DNA of 64,000 nt from Daphnia carinata (Eukaryota > Arthropoda > Branchiopoda > Diplostraca > Daphniidae). The stretch covers positions 186,001-250,000 of the forward strand of contig NC_081337.1 of NCBI RefSeq assembly GCF_022539665.2, given 5' to 3'. Below are positions 12,346 through 25,823 of this stretch, piece by piece (within the stretch, counting starts at the first letter, position 1; each line of letters starts with the position of its first letter). The notes beneath the pieces are model-generated. The model did no database searches. It saw nothing but the letters and a program-made list of their open reading frames with translations, and had not been told where the DNA came from. The translations under genes were made by a program, and so were the position numbers.

Positions 12346-12545
12346 CAATCATTCTCTCGACCATATCTTACAGTTTCCCAGTGTTGGAAATACAATTCAT
12401 TAACCAAACGGGCTTCATCGTTTTCACCAAGAGACTGTCCGTGATGTATATACTTAACATGCTTCATTTGTTCCTCTTCCCTTCGTCTTTGTCGTGATGG
12501 AATTAGTAACATCCCCGTCCTGTTGTAAAGCATACTCAGTGACAT
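12237..12545 (-). CDS. Uncharacterised ORF antisense to the CFDP1 3' end
   Basis: A 102-codon ORF with a plausible soluble composition (QRRREEEQMKHVKYIHHG, ENDEARLVNELYFQHWE) lies on the minus strand between the two convergent genes, overlapping the last CFDP1 exon by about 110 bp. I recognise no family. It may be a small gene or simply open antisense and 3'-UTR sequence. There is no splice or promoter evidence. Confidence 0.2.
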   Translation of the reverse strand: MSLSMLYNRTGMLLIPSRQRRREEEQMKHVKYIHHGQSLGENDEARLVNELYFQHWETVRYGRENDCYELDFRPARKVFSISNCFTSARSRKACLSKNPFLP

Positions 12546-12851
12546 GGCACCAACTGATTTCCTACAAGTCCATGCGATTCGTTATTTAAAGAAATAAACG
12601 CCAGTGGCTATTGAAACTGTATTTGCATCACGCTTACAAGGTAATTCGTTAGCTTCAAAGAAAGGTGATCACGTCCGTCTGTCTACGTGAAGCGGACATG
12701 TAAAGTTGGCACATATTCAAACAGCTTTTAGCGGGGGTTTGGACTGCTGTAACGACAGGCACATGCACTTAACGATACAGATCTTTCAATGCACAAAAAT
12801 CGACAACAGCTGGCTTCATAACAGGCAACTTAAATGGGCACCATAACCAAT

Positions 12852-15800
12852 TTAAGAGGGACCTAAGCTGAAACGACACTTCGACATCGAGGCTGATTCT
12901 AGGGTAGTGGACGTCTCATCATTCTCGGCAGACTGGGCTAATCCAAACTCGAGGTCAGTTTCTGTTTCCATGTCTGATGATTCGAACTCGGTCAATAGTG
13001 CTGTAGCTTCCTCCAGCGTAACCTAACAGAGATAAATCAATGTTCATATACTTCTGTGAACCAAGCCATTATTCAAAATAGCTTCTTACCTGAGCAGACG
13101 TTGTTCGCTGAAATATTCGAGTGTTCGAGTTTTCATTGCTCAAGTCAGCGTGCGGTGACCAGTAGCTTTGTTCTATCTTCTGTTTCAGCCAGTTTACAGA
13201 CCATTGCCACTTGCTTGGTGACTGTAACAAGTAGTCTTTCGCAATCTGGAGGCGGTTAGCAAGGCTGACTAAGAATTTCATAAGCTGGTAGGCACGCCTG
13301 CTGTCACTGCTTTGCTGTGATTGTATCAAGGCTAAAGAAAATAAAAAACCTTAAGCCACCTGCAGTCGGCGGTTACGGATACGCTAAATAGAATTGCTAA
13401 TCTAATCTAACAAACGAAAATTAAACACGGTGCATCAAGTTCAGTAAGAATAATAAAATGGAAGATTAAGAATTACGAAATTCTATAGACTATCAGTGCT
13501 CCGTATTACGTAATGAAATTCTATAGAATAGACGTGTTTCGTATTATTTGTCTTCCACCAGCTGATATAGGCATTGGAAATATCTCGTTTTTCTGAACCC
13601 CTTATGATACTACTTTACCTAGAACGCCTTCAACTGATTGGCCATCCTTGTCGGTAAAACCATCTATAACGCACTGAAGTCGATTAAACTGCTGGCCATC
13701 TTCCAAAACCTAAGACGTTATTCGAAAAACCGAAATTTGAATAAGCAAACAAAGTGACATATGTACAATTTGGTGAGCGATACAGTACCAGAATTTCTTG
13801 AAGTAGTTGTGTCAAATTTTTTAGTTCGCTTGCGGAAACAACCGCGCACTGGTGCTATATAAAAGTAGACCAAATTGTAATAAGGTTTTGCTGAAATTTC
13901 GCAACAAGTTAGAAAACCAACCAGAGTTTCACGAAGAAGAGCACGTGAAAAATCCAATTTGCCCCGGGCGGCATACAGCAACATTCGGATTACTGCTGAC
14001 GTACAACTGATGTTATTCAAATGGCAGCACGCTACGACTAATTCCTAAAAGAGAATATAGCAGTGTCGAATACGTGAAGTAATGCCATTGATTGAATGGA
14101 AAATACTTGGAGGTAAAAAACTGAGTTTTGTCCATATAGAGCTGCTGTCACATCAGAGGGTGCAGCAAACTTTCCGCTATTGTCAGCTTCGTGAACTACG
14201 GCGTCTTCGTCTTGCAAATCACACTGAAGGATCATCGTCGCCAATGTCGTGTGAAGATCATGGAAATCCTTGGCTTGTGTTTGGCTCCATCTTCTTTGCA
14301 ATGTAGAGGTTGGTGAAGGAGCTGGCAAAGGAATTGCAAGACCTTTTTGACTCATAGTTGTTGGCTTAGAATGGTTTTCTCGCGGAGAACATGAAGGCGA
14401 TGGCGGACTTTGTCCAACCCTGTCGGCTCCCAAAAGGAACACCAGAAGCTTACGGAATGCACCAAGTTGAAATAAATGTTGACATTGTTTAACTCCCTAA
14501 AACAAGAATGGTCAATACTTTATAAAAAAATTATAGTGATAATAAAAATAATATAAAACAAAAACAAACAAAAAGAAAATTAATTAATTAATAAACATGT
14601 GCATTAGGTACCATATTCGCATAGGATGAAAGAAGGTAAAAAAATTGAGGGCACGTTTTGCAATTGTCTGGAACATCTTTGTCTAGCATCGACAGCAGGG
14701 ATTCAACCAGCTTAATTAAACACAGCTCAGTCTGGAACAATACAGACACGTGTTTTAGTCACATTGAAAAAGGATCGCAGCCAGCGCAGCTGAATTTGTA
14801 AGAATTGTTGCTCTGCTCCTTCTATGATTTAATACCGTTTGACCTCCATGGTTAAAGAAACTCGATAAAGAGTTTTCCAATATCCTCGAAAATTGATGAC
14901 GTACACTGCGCGATGGACATTCCAATAGGAAGGATTTGATATGCTTGGTGCCCTCTTCCCCTGACCAAAAATCAACGATCCAGAGAGAACACTCCTTAAA
15001 TTCGGATGTGTAATTGTTGATAAGATCCACCCAAGAAGAAAGCCGACTGGATTCTTTTGCACGTATTCGTAAATAGGTGTGACAAAGGAAGTGAACCGCA
15101 AGATTCACTGATGGTATTGCGCACGTGCCGGTTGTCACGTCCTTAGATGCATTAGCCTATTTAAGAAGAGTAGATTAAAAACACTGTTTTGGAACATCGA
15201 AAATAATGAACTATTTCAATTGTTCCTACTTGACACAATTCGTAGATAAATTCGTAATAGTCGGGACAATATACATCCCGAGATTTCAGAAAACGAAGAT
15301 TTTCTTCTCTGACAGCTTGCTGTACGCGAGCAGGCATTTTGCCTCCAAAAACACCTTGCCTTTCTCCATGGTTGAGCAATTCTGACAACTGACTCAGGCT
15401 GTCACGTTGCGGAAAACATCCAATCTGAAGAACCAAAAATGTTATGATGTTCGTCTACTCTATGCTTGCGCAGAAATAGTAATTACCGAAGCTGATGAAA
15501 GTTTATTGGGTGTGGTCGATAGTGATCCAACAGCACGGAAGGATCGGCTTCTAGTCACAATACTGGAATTTGTAACTGAGTTGATAGTTCCCTTACGTGG
15601 AGTTCGCGGTGTTTTTGTGGGATCTTCCACTCTGTCATAGAAGAGAATGTAGCCGTTCCAGTACCGCTGTCGTGTTTCTGGAAAACCATTCGCTGAACGA
15701 CAAAACAAAATACAGATAATTATAGAAAACAAACACACACACACACACACAAAAATTTAGAAAAACAAAAGAGACATGAAACAAAGTTAGGCAATAAAGG

Positions 15801-18800
15801 TGACGGAGCTAAATTACTGGTATCGTAGCTTTTTGCTTTATAGGTCCCACCAAAGCATTCAGCTTCTAGCGTTGTATCATTCATTTCAAATTCTTCAACT
15901 GTCGTATCGTTGAATTTCAGCCATCGATTACGAGAAGTGCTGTCCGAACGCTTCCTTTCTTTGATAAACGAATAATAATGTCCCGCGCTAGCTTGCCCAC
16001 TGTGTACAACGACACCGACGAGCTCATAGTTGCTTGACGACATTCGGGTACTCTTTAAAGTTAGGCTGTTGCGATTCTTGGAGGAAGACGTTAAAGTTAC
16101 ATCCACACTAGGACTGTCAGTTCGTTCTCGCTCTTGGATGCCTTCTGACGTGTACGGTGCCATATCTAAATCCCACGGAAACTACAGAGGAAAGAAAAAA
16201 ATCTTGTAATTAACCTTATGATTTCGAAAATGACAAACCAACCTGAAAATAATCATCAAACTTGAGGGACCTTCCCGCATCCCAGTCATAGTAGAAACGC
16301 TTAAGTTGAATTACCAAGGTTGATGGCAGTGTTTTAATACACATGCGTTTAACCGTGTTCCTCTATTTTGGAAACCAAATGTTAAAAAATTTACGTAACG
16401 GACAACTAAATGTTTTTCATTATTTACCTTCACGCCACACTCTTCACAAAAGTAGGCATTATCCCCTTCTAAAAGTTCTCCTTTAACAAACTGCTCTAGT
16501 GAGTCTACCAGATTGTGGCTCTTTACAGTAAGATTCAAAGCAAGGAAGATTTGCTCTCGTTCGTATCGATGCGGGCATTCTTTGCAGATCATTTGGTCGC
16601 TGAAAACGCCACCAAGCGTATTCTGAAATAATTTTTCACGCTCACTTCTGAAGAGATGTTCGTCGATACTATCAGCCAGATGTGTGAAGAATTCAAAAGA
16701 GTCTTGCTGTTCACGAACGTTAACTGGTTGACCACGAAGTCGTAAGCAACGCCAAAACTTCTCAGGAACGTAATATTGCAGTTTAGAATCCTAAATAGTG
16801 AGAAAATGAAAATTTTTATGCATAAACATGGAAACGAAAATCGTGGTAGATACCTGCAAGTGCCCCATGACCATTTGGAACTGAAAAAAAAGTGTGTCTT
16901 CATCGGAATCTTCATCATCGATTGCCAAAAGGCTTTCTTTGAGGCCTGGGATGAGAAGGAGTTGCTGGATAACTGAATTCATATAACAAGTTGCTCCTGC
17001 ATTTTTTAACCCCACATAATTACAAGTAGCTCGACCTTCCACAGCTGGTTCGAACTAGATTTCATATATAAATCATTAGTAAAATGTTTTATCGCGGCAA
17101 AGTTGTTTTTATTGCGCCTATAGCATTAATTTTTCCCTCGGGTAAGCGAAGAGCGAGCAAAGAGCGGTAAGTGAAACTTCCCTCTACTTTGCTAACCCGA
17201 GAAAAAGGTATGCAGATCGTAACATACAATTCGTCAATGTGTACAATACATAAAAAGATAGACTTACCTCAAATTCTTTCGCTAAATCTGGGTTGAATCT
17301 ATGATGCATTGATATTAACTGTTTGACGATGGCTTCAAGATTTTCTCTGCAGTCAAACACCAATTCAATGATTAATGCGTACGCCGCAAGTCTCGATTCC
17401 GCTTGACTGCATTTCGGATTGATATTCGTGGGCGTGGATAAGAAGCTGGAGCGCTTCAATCCCTCAGCGATTAATTTCGACGCCGGGAAAAGGTATTGGT
17501 TAAGAAGGTCAGGAATCAAAAGTTTTCCTGCTTCTTTTCGATTTACCTAAAATATGAAGAAATTTGCGTTAGGACATAAATTAATCGCTAAATTATTGTG
17601 AAACTAAAGAGGAAATAGGAGCTTAAATGTCGAAGATTTCAGTACATGCTGGATAAATTATGATCGGTATTAGTATTTGGTATTAGTATTTATCTTTCAT
17701 TTTAAAAACAATGTTGCCATTGTACTTACGCCTTCGCAATTTAGCAGTCCTCTCACCACATTCAAATGGCCAGCCAACAAAGCATTATCAGCTTGTTCCA
17801 TTTCGTTGGAATAGGTTCCACTATACGGAGTAAAATTTGATAACCATGCAACTTCATCGTTGAGCATCGATACAGCCACAAGCCCTAAACTGCGCTGATC
17901 AGCTGAAGACAGTGATGATAACAAGCGACAGCGTAGATTAAAATATTGACTACACTGCGCTAGAAGTCGCTGGGATGCCCCTCGCGTGGTACAAGATGTT
18001 ATCCATAGTGGAACTGGGGCCTTAACTAATATCTGGATTTTCGGTAAAACAATTTTTCACTTCATAAGCTTGTCTATGACAAAATAATTTCAAGAACTCT
18101 TACCTGAGTTAGCGAATGCTTACTAAATTGATTTTGTGCTTGGCTGAGTCTGAAAAACAGAGCCGAAGCTTTGTCTCTCACCTCTGAACTGGCACAACCA
18201 AGAAGAATGTCGATAATGAAATCTGAATGAACAAAATATAAAATGAAGGCAATTTAGCTGTTAAGAATTTACGCAAGTGCTAGAAAATGCTTACCTTTTA
18301 CGTATGGGAAGGAGAAAAATGCCGTTAGCTCTTTCGTGCCACGCACTTCCAGGCACGTAATCAACAATTCAAGAGCTTCACAGGCTATAAGAACATCTTT
18401 ACTGCAGAGTTCTTTGTTCGACGCACAAATACCAAAATATAGCCCCGCAGTGTCTGTATCACCACAGCTGCTAGTGCTGCTAGTGCTACCCGTGCTACTC
18501 TGACGACTTCTTCTACCAGGATTCGATTGAGACGATGGGATGCTACAATTGCTGCCAGCGCCACTTTCGCCTGTGCCACCAAAGTCTTTGTTTGGTAGAG
18601 AGGATGATCCAGGTGCTGCAGCCAGGTACAACTTCCCTGCAGCGGCTGCCCAACAGACGCGGACGAAGCAAGAAATCATGTCTAGGAATTCGGCCTCGCT
18701 CAGAGTTTGCAACACCTGCAAAGCTGCTTTAGCCGTCTCTAAGGAAGTTTCTTTCACGGGGCTACAGGAAAAGCTCAACGAAGTGGTGACGGATTGCAAC

Positions 18801-21800
18801 TTTATAGGCGAAAGCTGAATTTTCATCGGTGTTGTCTGGCGCATAGGAGAAATTTTCGTGGGCGTCATTTTGGTTGGCGTTAATTGTAACTTTGAGGGAG
18901 TCATTTGCGATTTCGTTGCCATGCTTGAAGCCGCCTCATCCACTTCCCCACACAACAAAAAACGTGCCAACTGTAACGCAATTAGACAGCAACCCTGTCG
19001 AATTTCATAATTTACATCTTGAGAAAAATAGTCTTTGCGGAGAACACGAGACACAAAGTTCAGTCCACAAGCTGACAGAAATTCTTGCTTGAAGACATTA
19101 CTGTTGTTCACCGCAGTACTGTCGAAGAACGTTGGCATTAACCGCCCGGATAGAACCTAGGATTCACAAGAGTTGTAACATCTATATTCAAGACATGGCA
19201 AAAATTTCAGTTATTTACCTCAAGATTATAAAGTACTCGAAATGGAGACATGGATGGGGCAGTCGGATTTAATAAACCTCGAAGCATATCTTCCACAGAT
19301 TCCTTGGAATCATTTTTATCTACAGGAAGATGATGGGGAATACGCCGGAAGCTCGCAGAACGTATAGTACTAGTCAATCCGCCCGGCCTGTGGGACACAG
19401 GAAGTGCAGGTATGCCTGAAAAGTAAAAACACCCCTTATTGCTAAAAATCAAAAATCTAAAAAAGAAAAACAGGAAAAAGAAGAAACGAAAACTAAAGCA
19501 AAGAGGATGAATGTATGGTACTTTTTGTCGGAGACGTCGCGATCGCTGCATGTCCCACAATATTCGACCCACTTCCACGCACAGGAGGTGTCAAGGTACT
19601 CGGGTTACTGGCATTCAAGGCAACGGAAGGCCGTGGACGCTTATCGGCGTCATACGAGGCGGCGGTCGAGAAAGCAGAAGCAGCAGAACGTCTTGAAGCA
19701 ACCTTTTCCAGAACTTCTAGCACTGCTGGATCTGTTGGAATTAAATGCAATAGCCTCCGAATAGTTTCTTGAATTCTGGTAATCACAAATAAGGGCGATA
19801 AGTACCTATAGTAGGTTAATGCCAATATGGTTTATTACTTTAAATCATTAATTTCTGAGAGTTGATAAAGCATGGTGAAGACTTGACCACCATTAGCCAT
19901 AACGATGCCAGGTAAGGATCGCTCTTGTTCTATGTGGAAAGACATGCGAGCAGCAGATGTATTGGAAGTGCAAACAGCAGCAGCCTCCTCCATTTCGTTT
20001 TCACCTGCTTCTGGCGACAAAGCTCCAACAACTGGGGATGGGGTGCTAGGTAGTTCATCCCAATTTTCTTTCAACTGAGGTCACAGCAAGATGCAATGCA
20101 TGAAATAACGAAATGAAATTGTGCCTCAACCTGAGGGTTCAGCGTATACCTCAGTAAGCTGCGCACCACTCGATACAGTCCCAGCCCCAGATGTTGATTT
20201 AACGACCCACGTTTGTTTGTCAGTACAACCCAGTTGACTTAATGATTTTTGTTCCCGACCTAGTTGCAAAACGTAGACGGCGGGTTCTGTTACACTATCG
20301 CATTTGAAGTATCCTAATCACTTGTTTCTGAGTTACCTAGGATAGAGGGACGATCACCAATGACTAACATTAGCTGTTCAGCATTCAGGCGTAGAAGGGA
20401 AGCTATTTTTTGTTTTACCGCCCATACAGTTTCATGGCTATGGACCTATTAACGATCTTTGTTTTTCACAACTTGGAACTTGACTATTACATGGTCCTAA
20501 AAATTTTTTTTTACCAATAAATCAATGTCCGTTTTGGAGTCTTCGGTTTTTATATGCAACCCTAATGGTTCCCCTTTGAATGATAGTCCATGAGGTAGAA
20601 TTGTCCTTGGAGCTGGGTGGCTTTCTTCAATGACACTTATATATTTCTCCACTAGTTCCAACAGTCGCCTGATGTGCTGGAGACAGCCAGATCTAGAAAG
20701 AAAAAGAGATGCATCAAAAACAGTCCTATGATACGGATGCATTTCCTGATCTGATTACTTTTTATCAGGTGCCAATGACTTTAACTGAGCCAATGCAATG
20801 GTAGGAGTGGTTGAGCCCGTAGCTTTGGAACAGGGAACTTGAGTTTCTAGCCGCTTGTAGCAATCATTAATAAATTTCCTATGCAACACCGCAGGATCTT
20901 TCTTCAACCGAGGTGCAAGATGCAAATATGAGATATCCAAAATGTGTGTCATGGCTTCCTTGGCTAAATCTTCATTTGGAGACTCCAAGGCAACTTGCCA
21001 AAAATAATCAGTACCAACTGGATCTAATTTCTCCACCATCTATTACAGAACCCAAAAATAAATCATTGTGACCTATTGTATGCAACACCTATTATTCTTA
21101 CCGCTTGCGTTCCAAACCTTCGCATTTTACCATCTGACACATTTACAGATTCGAAAAACGTTTTTACGCATTCAAATCCTTTCAAAGTAAGATGAACAGG
21201 GTCACTTTTTAAGATTTTTTCTCGAAATAGAGCACTTTGTGTATCAGGCTGCATGTCACCCAAGCAGGATGCAAACCACTGGAAACAACACTGTGAAATA
21301 AATTGAGCAGGGGTAAATATACGTTAGAATTATTATAAATATTTCTAGCAGTGAAGTAAACGAACCTCTCTGTCGGCTTCACATCCATCTGGATTCGTTA
21401 CAAGAACGTCCCACATCTCCTTACACCGAGCCCATGGAAGATATAAGTCAGCTTCTTTCAAAAGCATTTGCAACAAATCAAGATGTGCCTGAACAAGTTG
21501 CCCGTGTCGATAGCCATATCTTGTATCTACAATCGTCTCTTGAGTTAACGATTTGCACAAAAGTTTGGCTGAAGCAACAGCCTGTAGATGACATTTTCCA
21601 AGGGAGACTAGGAGAAGTTTAACAATTTCGTGACTCGCATTCCACTCTGCCAAGGCAGCTTTATCTGGTTTATGGTAAGTCCCACTTCCTTTTACCATGC
21701 TTCGAGCAACATTCAATAAATGTCGAAGCAATGGAAGAGTACCCTACAAAAATGGAAATAAATGAAGCATAATATTTAATATTAAAATAGTTAACAAACG

Positions 21801-24198
21801 AATCACGCTCATTTTTTCTCAATCCATGAAAAACAAATTACCTGATTCCCTTTTTTCAAATCGTCGATACAGCGTAAAACGTATGTTTTTCTCAATTGCT
21901 CCTTGTTCGGTATTTCCGCCAACACACTCAAATGTTCATCAAACTCTCTACAAGTGACACGGAAGTCCGGCGTAGCCAGGCCAAATCCATAACGTTTCCA
22001 ATATTTTCGAACCGGTTTTTGATACCGACACTCTTTTCCTAGCTGTCCAAAGCTGAGTAGCTTTTCTCGCATTCGATCATTCGAGTTGCGCTGCCATTTC
22101 TATAGAAAACATTTACAACCATTTTCAAGACATTAATTAGTGTTACCACATTTGTTTTATTATTTCTTATCTATTATTAATTTTTTTTTTTTTTTTAGTA
22201 ATCTAGTTATGGAGTTTGAAATTCAATCCTCTTGTAACAAGAAACCATAATAGTAAACTAATATCAGGGATATAATAACAGTAGTTGACAACCGTAATAA
22301 AGCAAATTTTACCTCTTGGACAAGAAGCAACAAATGATCCAATTGTGCCGGTGCGAGCTTTTGGGGCGGCCGCAGCTAGAACACTGTGAAGATTATCGAC
22401 AACATGAAAACTTTTTTCTCCCATAGCCCAGATTTGGCTCAGTTCATCGGAGCTTAGGCGTGGGCCCAAAATTCAATTGACAAGGCCTAGGTATAAAGTT
22501 GGTCTACAGTAAGCAAAATGGTAGAAGAAAAAAAAAACAAACATTAGCTAACCTTTAATTCGATCGGTGTACTGCAAGGATGATCAATATTGCCTTCAAG
22601 AGCAACGGACAACACCTGATGATCGGACAACCATTCCGCCAACTGGTCTCCAGGAATTGAAGACTTCTTTGGTGATGTGGATTCCGCTTCTTCAACCAGC
22701 TTTATACCTGTAAAATAACACATAGTTATCTTTTGAATTAAGTTGCTGGTATCTCAGTAACGAAGAAGAAAGGAAAAATTACTTTAGGGCATTCATCCGT
22801 GTGCTAAAATGAGGTGTTTTCAACATACGCAATATAACTTCAAGGCGGATGTTGTTCATCCTGTCAGCAAGATCAGGCCACAAACACTTGCAGAGTAACT
22901 TTAATGCAACCAGCAGTTCAAGAACAGCTCCAATATCCTGAAACAAAAATTCTTATAAAATTTTCCTACAAAAGAATGTTAGCTTAACGGCCTAGTTGAG
23001 CTAACCTTGTTCTTTAACCATCTAATAATTTAGTAACATGATTAAGGGCTTGATTCAGGCACTTTGTAAGCATAGGACCTGCACAGCCGATGGATTTAAC
23101 AATTCGGCGCAGTTTCCCCAATGGTCTTAATATTGCGGTCATTGACACAGGATCTAGATCTTCTTCAAAACTATCCTGTATTATTCCAAATCCATTTTGG
23201 CCCCAAAATGATTCAAAAGATCCACAAGCCAACCATATGGGTCCTTCAAAAACAAACAAAGATTTGTAAACTGGCCCTTTTCAACACACAAGACAATCAA
23301 AAACATAACAACAAAAAAGGGTTGATACAATACAGAAATTACCACATTAAAATTTTCGGTGATCTTGCAAATATTTAGCCTGGTCCAAAAAGATCTTTCC
23401 CAGTGCTTTCTTTACTATGTTGACTCTTATTCTTGCAATTCCATTCACAGTCTAAATCACAGGCAAGGGCAAATACCTGGTTAAGCATTTGGACAGGGAA
23501 CTGGTTTTTATGCTTCATGCGAACAACAAGTAGATCAACAAATAGCTCCCAGCATATTAAGATTCCCTTTTTGGATTTCAGAGTTCCATCTTTGCACTGC
23601 TGTAGAATTTAGTAATTTTCTGAATACTCAGCATGCATTTATTTAGAAACCTCTGCATGTTTTCATCATTCTCTCCAAAACCTTCATTGAATTAAAAAAG
23701 TGAGTAAAACAACAAAAAAAAAAAAAAAAATAATGTAGAGAAAATTTTAGCTGAATACCTTCTTCTATCAGCTTTGTAGGCAGCTGCAAGGCATTTGTGT
23801 AAACTTTCATCTTTCTTGTAGGGTATAGACCATTGGTCTGTAAAATTCCTTGACTCCAACTCATACAGGTGGGTTTCAGGAAAGCCATCATTTCCACTCT
23901 AGAAGTTATAAATTTAAGTTTTAGGGAAACAAATAAAATGTTTGCAAAAAGAAAATTTTACTTCAGCAACTGATGTATCTTCACTTGATCCTTTAGAAAC
24001 ACCAGCTACCTCTTTCATATCAACATCAATATTTAAATCACTAACAGGCCCATAGGAAGACACAGATTGATCGTTGGTGAGAATGGCAACAGCTTCATTC
24101 AAATCATTTTTTAGCTAAACGTAAAAGCACGCTTAATTTCTCCGATGTCTAAAATCCATGGCCATTAACGTGCTGATATTTTCATCTTCGACGTCCAT
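12852..24198 (-). CDS. USP24: Ubiquitin carboxyl-terminal hydrolase 24-type deubiquitinase
   Basis: About 33 exons encode a large USP deubiquitinase that matches USP24 by order and motifs throughout. The N-terminal exon has UBA-like NDLNEAVAILTND; helical-repeat exons follow (LAPRLKKDPAVLHRKF, PRTILPHGLSFKGE) with a ubiquitin-like stretch near 20150-20440. The catalytic domain (about 15500-17045) has the Cys box GLKNAGATCYMNSVIQQL, REQQDSFEFF, zinc pairs CKECPHRYERE and CEECG, the His box SGQASAGHYYSFIK, and CFGGTYKAKSYD joined by splicing to RQRYWNGYILFYDRVE. C-terminal exons include KMPARVQQAVREENLRFLK and WSVNWLKQKIEQSYW; the stop is at 12852. From about 21740 to 14000 exons are clean with GT-AG borders. 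In contrast, exons between about 21900 and 24180 contain roughly ten one-base frameshifts and an in-frame TAA near 23375; another shift is near 13860. The start at 24198 is tentative. The protein would remove ubiquitin from substrates in cytosol or nucleus. Confidence 0.88.
18297..19138 (-). other. Proline-directed phosphosite cluster within the USP24 exon
   Basis: This single large exon of the USP24-type gene holds a run of repeated (S/T)P-x-K units (TPSKLQLTPTKMTPTKISP, then TTPMKIQLSPIKL) followed by a Ser/Gly-rich segment with RRSRQSSTGSTSSTSS. The flanks align with conserved parts of the family (QGCCLIALQLARFLL; SCFVRVCWAAAAGKL). The insert is therefore a disordered loop with many candidate proline-directed kinase sites. 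Confidence 0.6.
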
Positions 24199-24941
24199 GA
24201 CGTCTTCTCTCCGGCGTTTTAATATTTTTATTGTTTATCAGGAGGATTAAGCACATCTAAAAATTAGAATAACAGATGAGTGAGTTTTAAGAACTCTGCA
24301 CATCTTATCATTTTTTTGTTTTTTTGTCTGTTTTCTCTCTCTTTCTTTTTTTTCTTACTCCGATCCCAAAGAGGGCACGAACTCCTTCGCGGAGGTTTTG
24401 AAAATCTTCTATACATAGGATAAACTGAATAGAGAGAGTGGCAAACAAATCTAATGGTCCACAATGTACAAACGCGCCCTCTGATTGTTGCTGTGGAGGC
24501 CGACATCTTTGCCAAATGTTGCCAGCTCTTTCCTTTTTTTCTGTCTGTTTTATAGCGAGCGCCCTTGCTTCTATCGGGTCGCGTCATTTGGTTTTCAGAT
24601 GCGGTTCTTCCAGATCAAGCAGATGGTCCGTATTTCAATATGGGTAAACAGATTAAACCAGGTTAAGATTTTTAAAAAGTACGTATTGTTTTGACTCAAC
24701 TCTAAGAACCGATTACACGGAGCTACAGCTGATTATATTAAAAAGTTTTACCATGAGCATGTAAACGTCAGTATTTTTTGTTGAAAAACTTTTTAAAGAA
24801 AATCAAGGAAAAGGGAACAACTCAGCGAATAACTTAGATTTTCTAGCACTGAATGCCGCGAACCTAATGCAATGTCAAAATCGAGAAAATCGCGAAAAAA
24901 AAACATTTTTTTCACAGATATATATGGCAATCCGTTTTACC
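24199..24941. other. Upstream region of the USP24-type gene
   Basis: Contains the probable 5' UTR and promoter of the minus-strand gene and a pyrimidine-rich tract at 24305-24360. No second gene is evident on the plus strand; short ORFs here show no recognisable motif. Confidence 0.4.
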
Positions 24942-25362
24942 CAGACTTGCCGTCCGATTATTTCTTGGGCGATTATCGGTAACCGTCGATAATCGCGCAA
25001 AAAATAATCGGCGATCATTCGTCTGTTGAAAAAATTTTATTTTCGATTAAATTTTAACTGTTTTTCCGATTATTTTTGGACGCCATCTAGCAGCAAGGAA
25101 ATAACTTGCCATTGTTTCAATTGAAATAAGTGAAATATTTCAAAAAAGCGTCTGCTAGAAAAGTGACAACTGAGTAGACTTTCATATAGTTTCATCTGCG
25201 GTTCATAGATGTCGCCAAATAATCGAAAATAATCGCGATTAAAAAAATAATTTCTTTTCCTAATCGCCGATTTCGATTATTTTAAAATAATTGATCACCG
25301 ATTAAAATATTAATCGAAATCGCAATTGCGATTAATTTTCAATCGCGATTACGGCAGGTCTG
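24942..25362. mobile_element. hAT-type MITE, 421 bp (deletion derivative of the hAT-2 family)
   Basis: Starts CAGACTTGCCGTCCGATTAT and ends GCGATTACGGCAGGTCTG, with imperfect TIRs (CAGAC.TGCCGT). It is flanked by near-matching 8-bp direct repeats (GTTTTACC, 24934-24941; GTTTACCC, 25363-25370). Its first ~140 bp and last ~160 bp match the two ends of the 3.2 kb hAT-2 element at 42857-46079 in the same orientation, so it is an internally deleted relative that could be mobilised by that transposase. It has no coding capacity. Confidence 0.85.
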
Positions 25363-25628
25363 GTTTACCCCCCCTCCAAAAAACAAGAAAATTTCGGCCT
25401 TTTTTCTTTTTTACAGCTATGGCCATCTATCGGCAGATTACTATTTAATTTTCTAACACAACTTAACTCATTCTAGCCAAATAAGTATATAATTTTTTAA
25501 ATGAATAACTTTATTTGAATAAAATATAAGTACACAGTAATTATTTTGTTTTATTCCACTTACTTAACTTAGTTATTATTACTAGTTAACTATTATCTTT
25601 CCATTTCTTACTGGAGCAAATATAATGA

Positions 25629-25823
25629 ATGTAATTCTAATAACAATTAGAATGATTGCGTGTTTTAGGTATAAATAATATGTTTGAGTAACATAAAGAT
25701 TGATATTGTGTATTTTCCTGCAACATACCAACAACGACTTATATTACTCAAACCATTCTAATAACAATGAGGATAATTGCTTGTTTTAGGTAGAAATAAT
25801 ATGTTTGAGTAATATAAGTCGTT
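25629..25823. repeat. Tandem duplication (~130 bp) with a perfect 21-bp inverted repeat
   Basis: Two diverged copies of a segment containing TTCTAATAACAAT, GTTTTAGGTA and AATAATATGTTTGAGTAA lie at about 25635 and 25760. Within the block, 25733-25753 and 25803-25823 are exact reverse complements, separated by 49 nt, so a stable hairpin could form in RNA or DNA. No function is assigned. Confidence 0.6.

Noticed and set aside
18385-19092. Other ORFs overlapping the large USP24 exon
   Set aside because: They follow from base composition of the Ser/Gly-rich and TP-rich coding stretch; the conserved frame is the minus-strand 19138-18297 one.
24264-24700. Gene divergent from USP24
   Set aside because: Overlapping ORFs on both strands lack splice partners, motifs and codon bias; probably promoter and UTR sequence.
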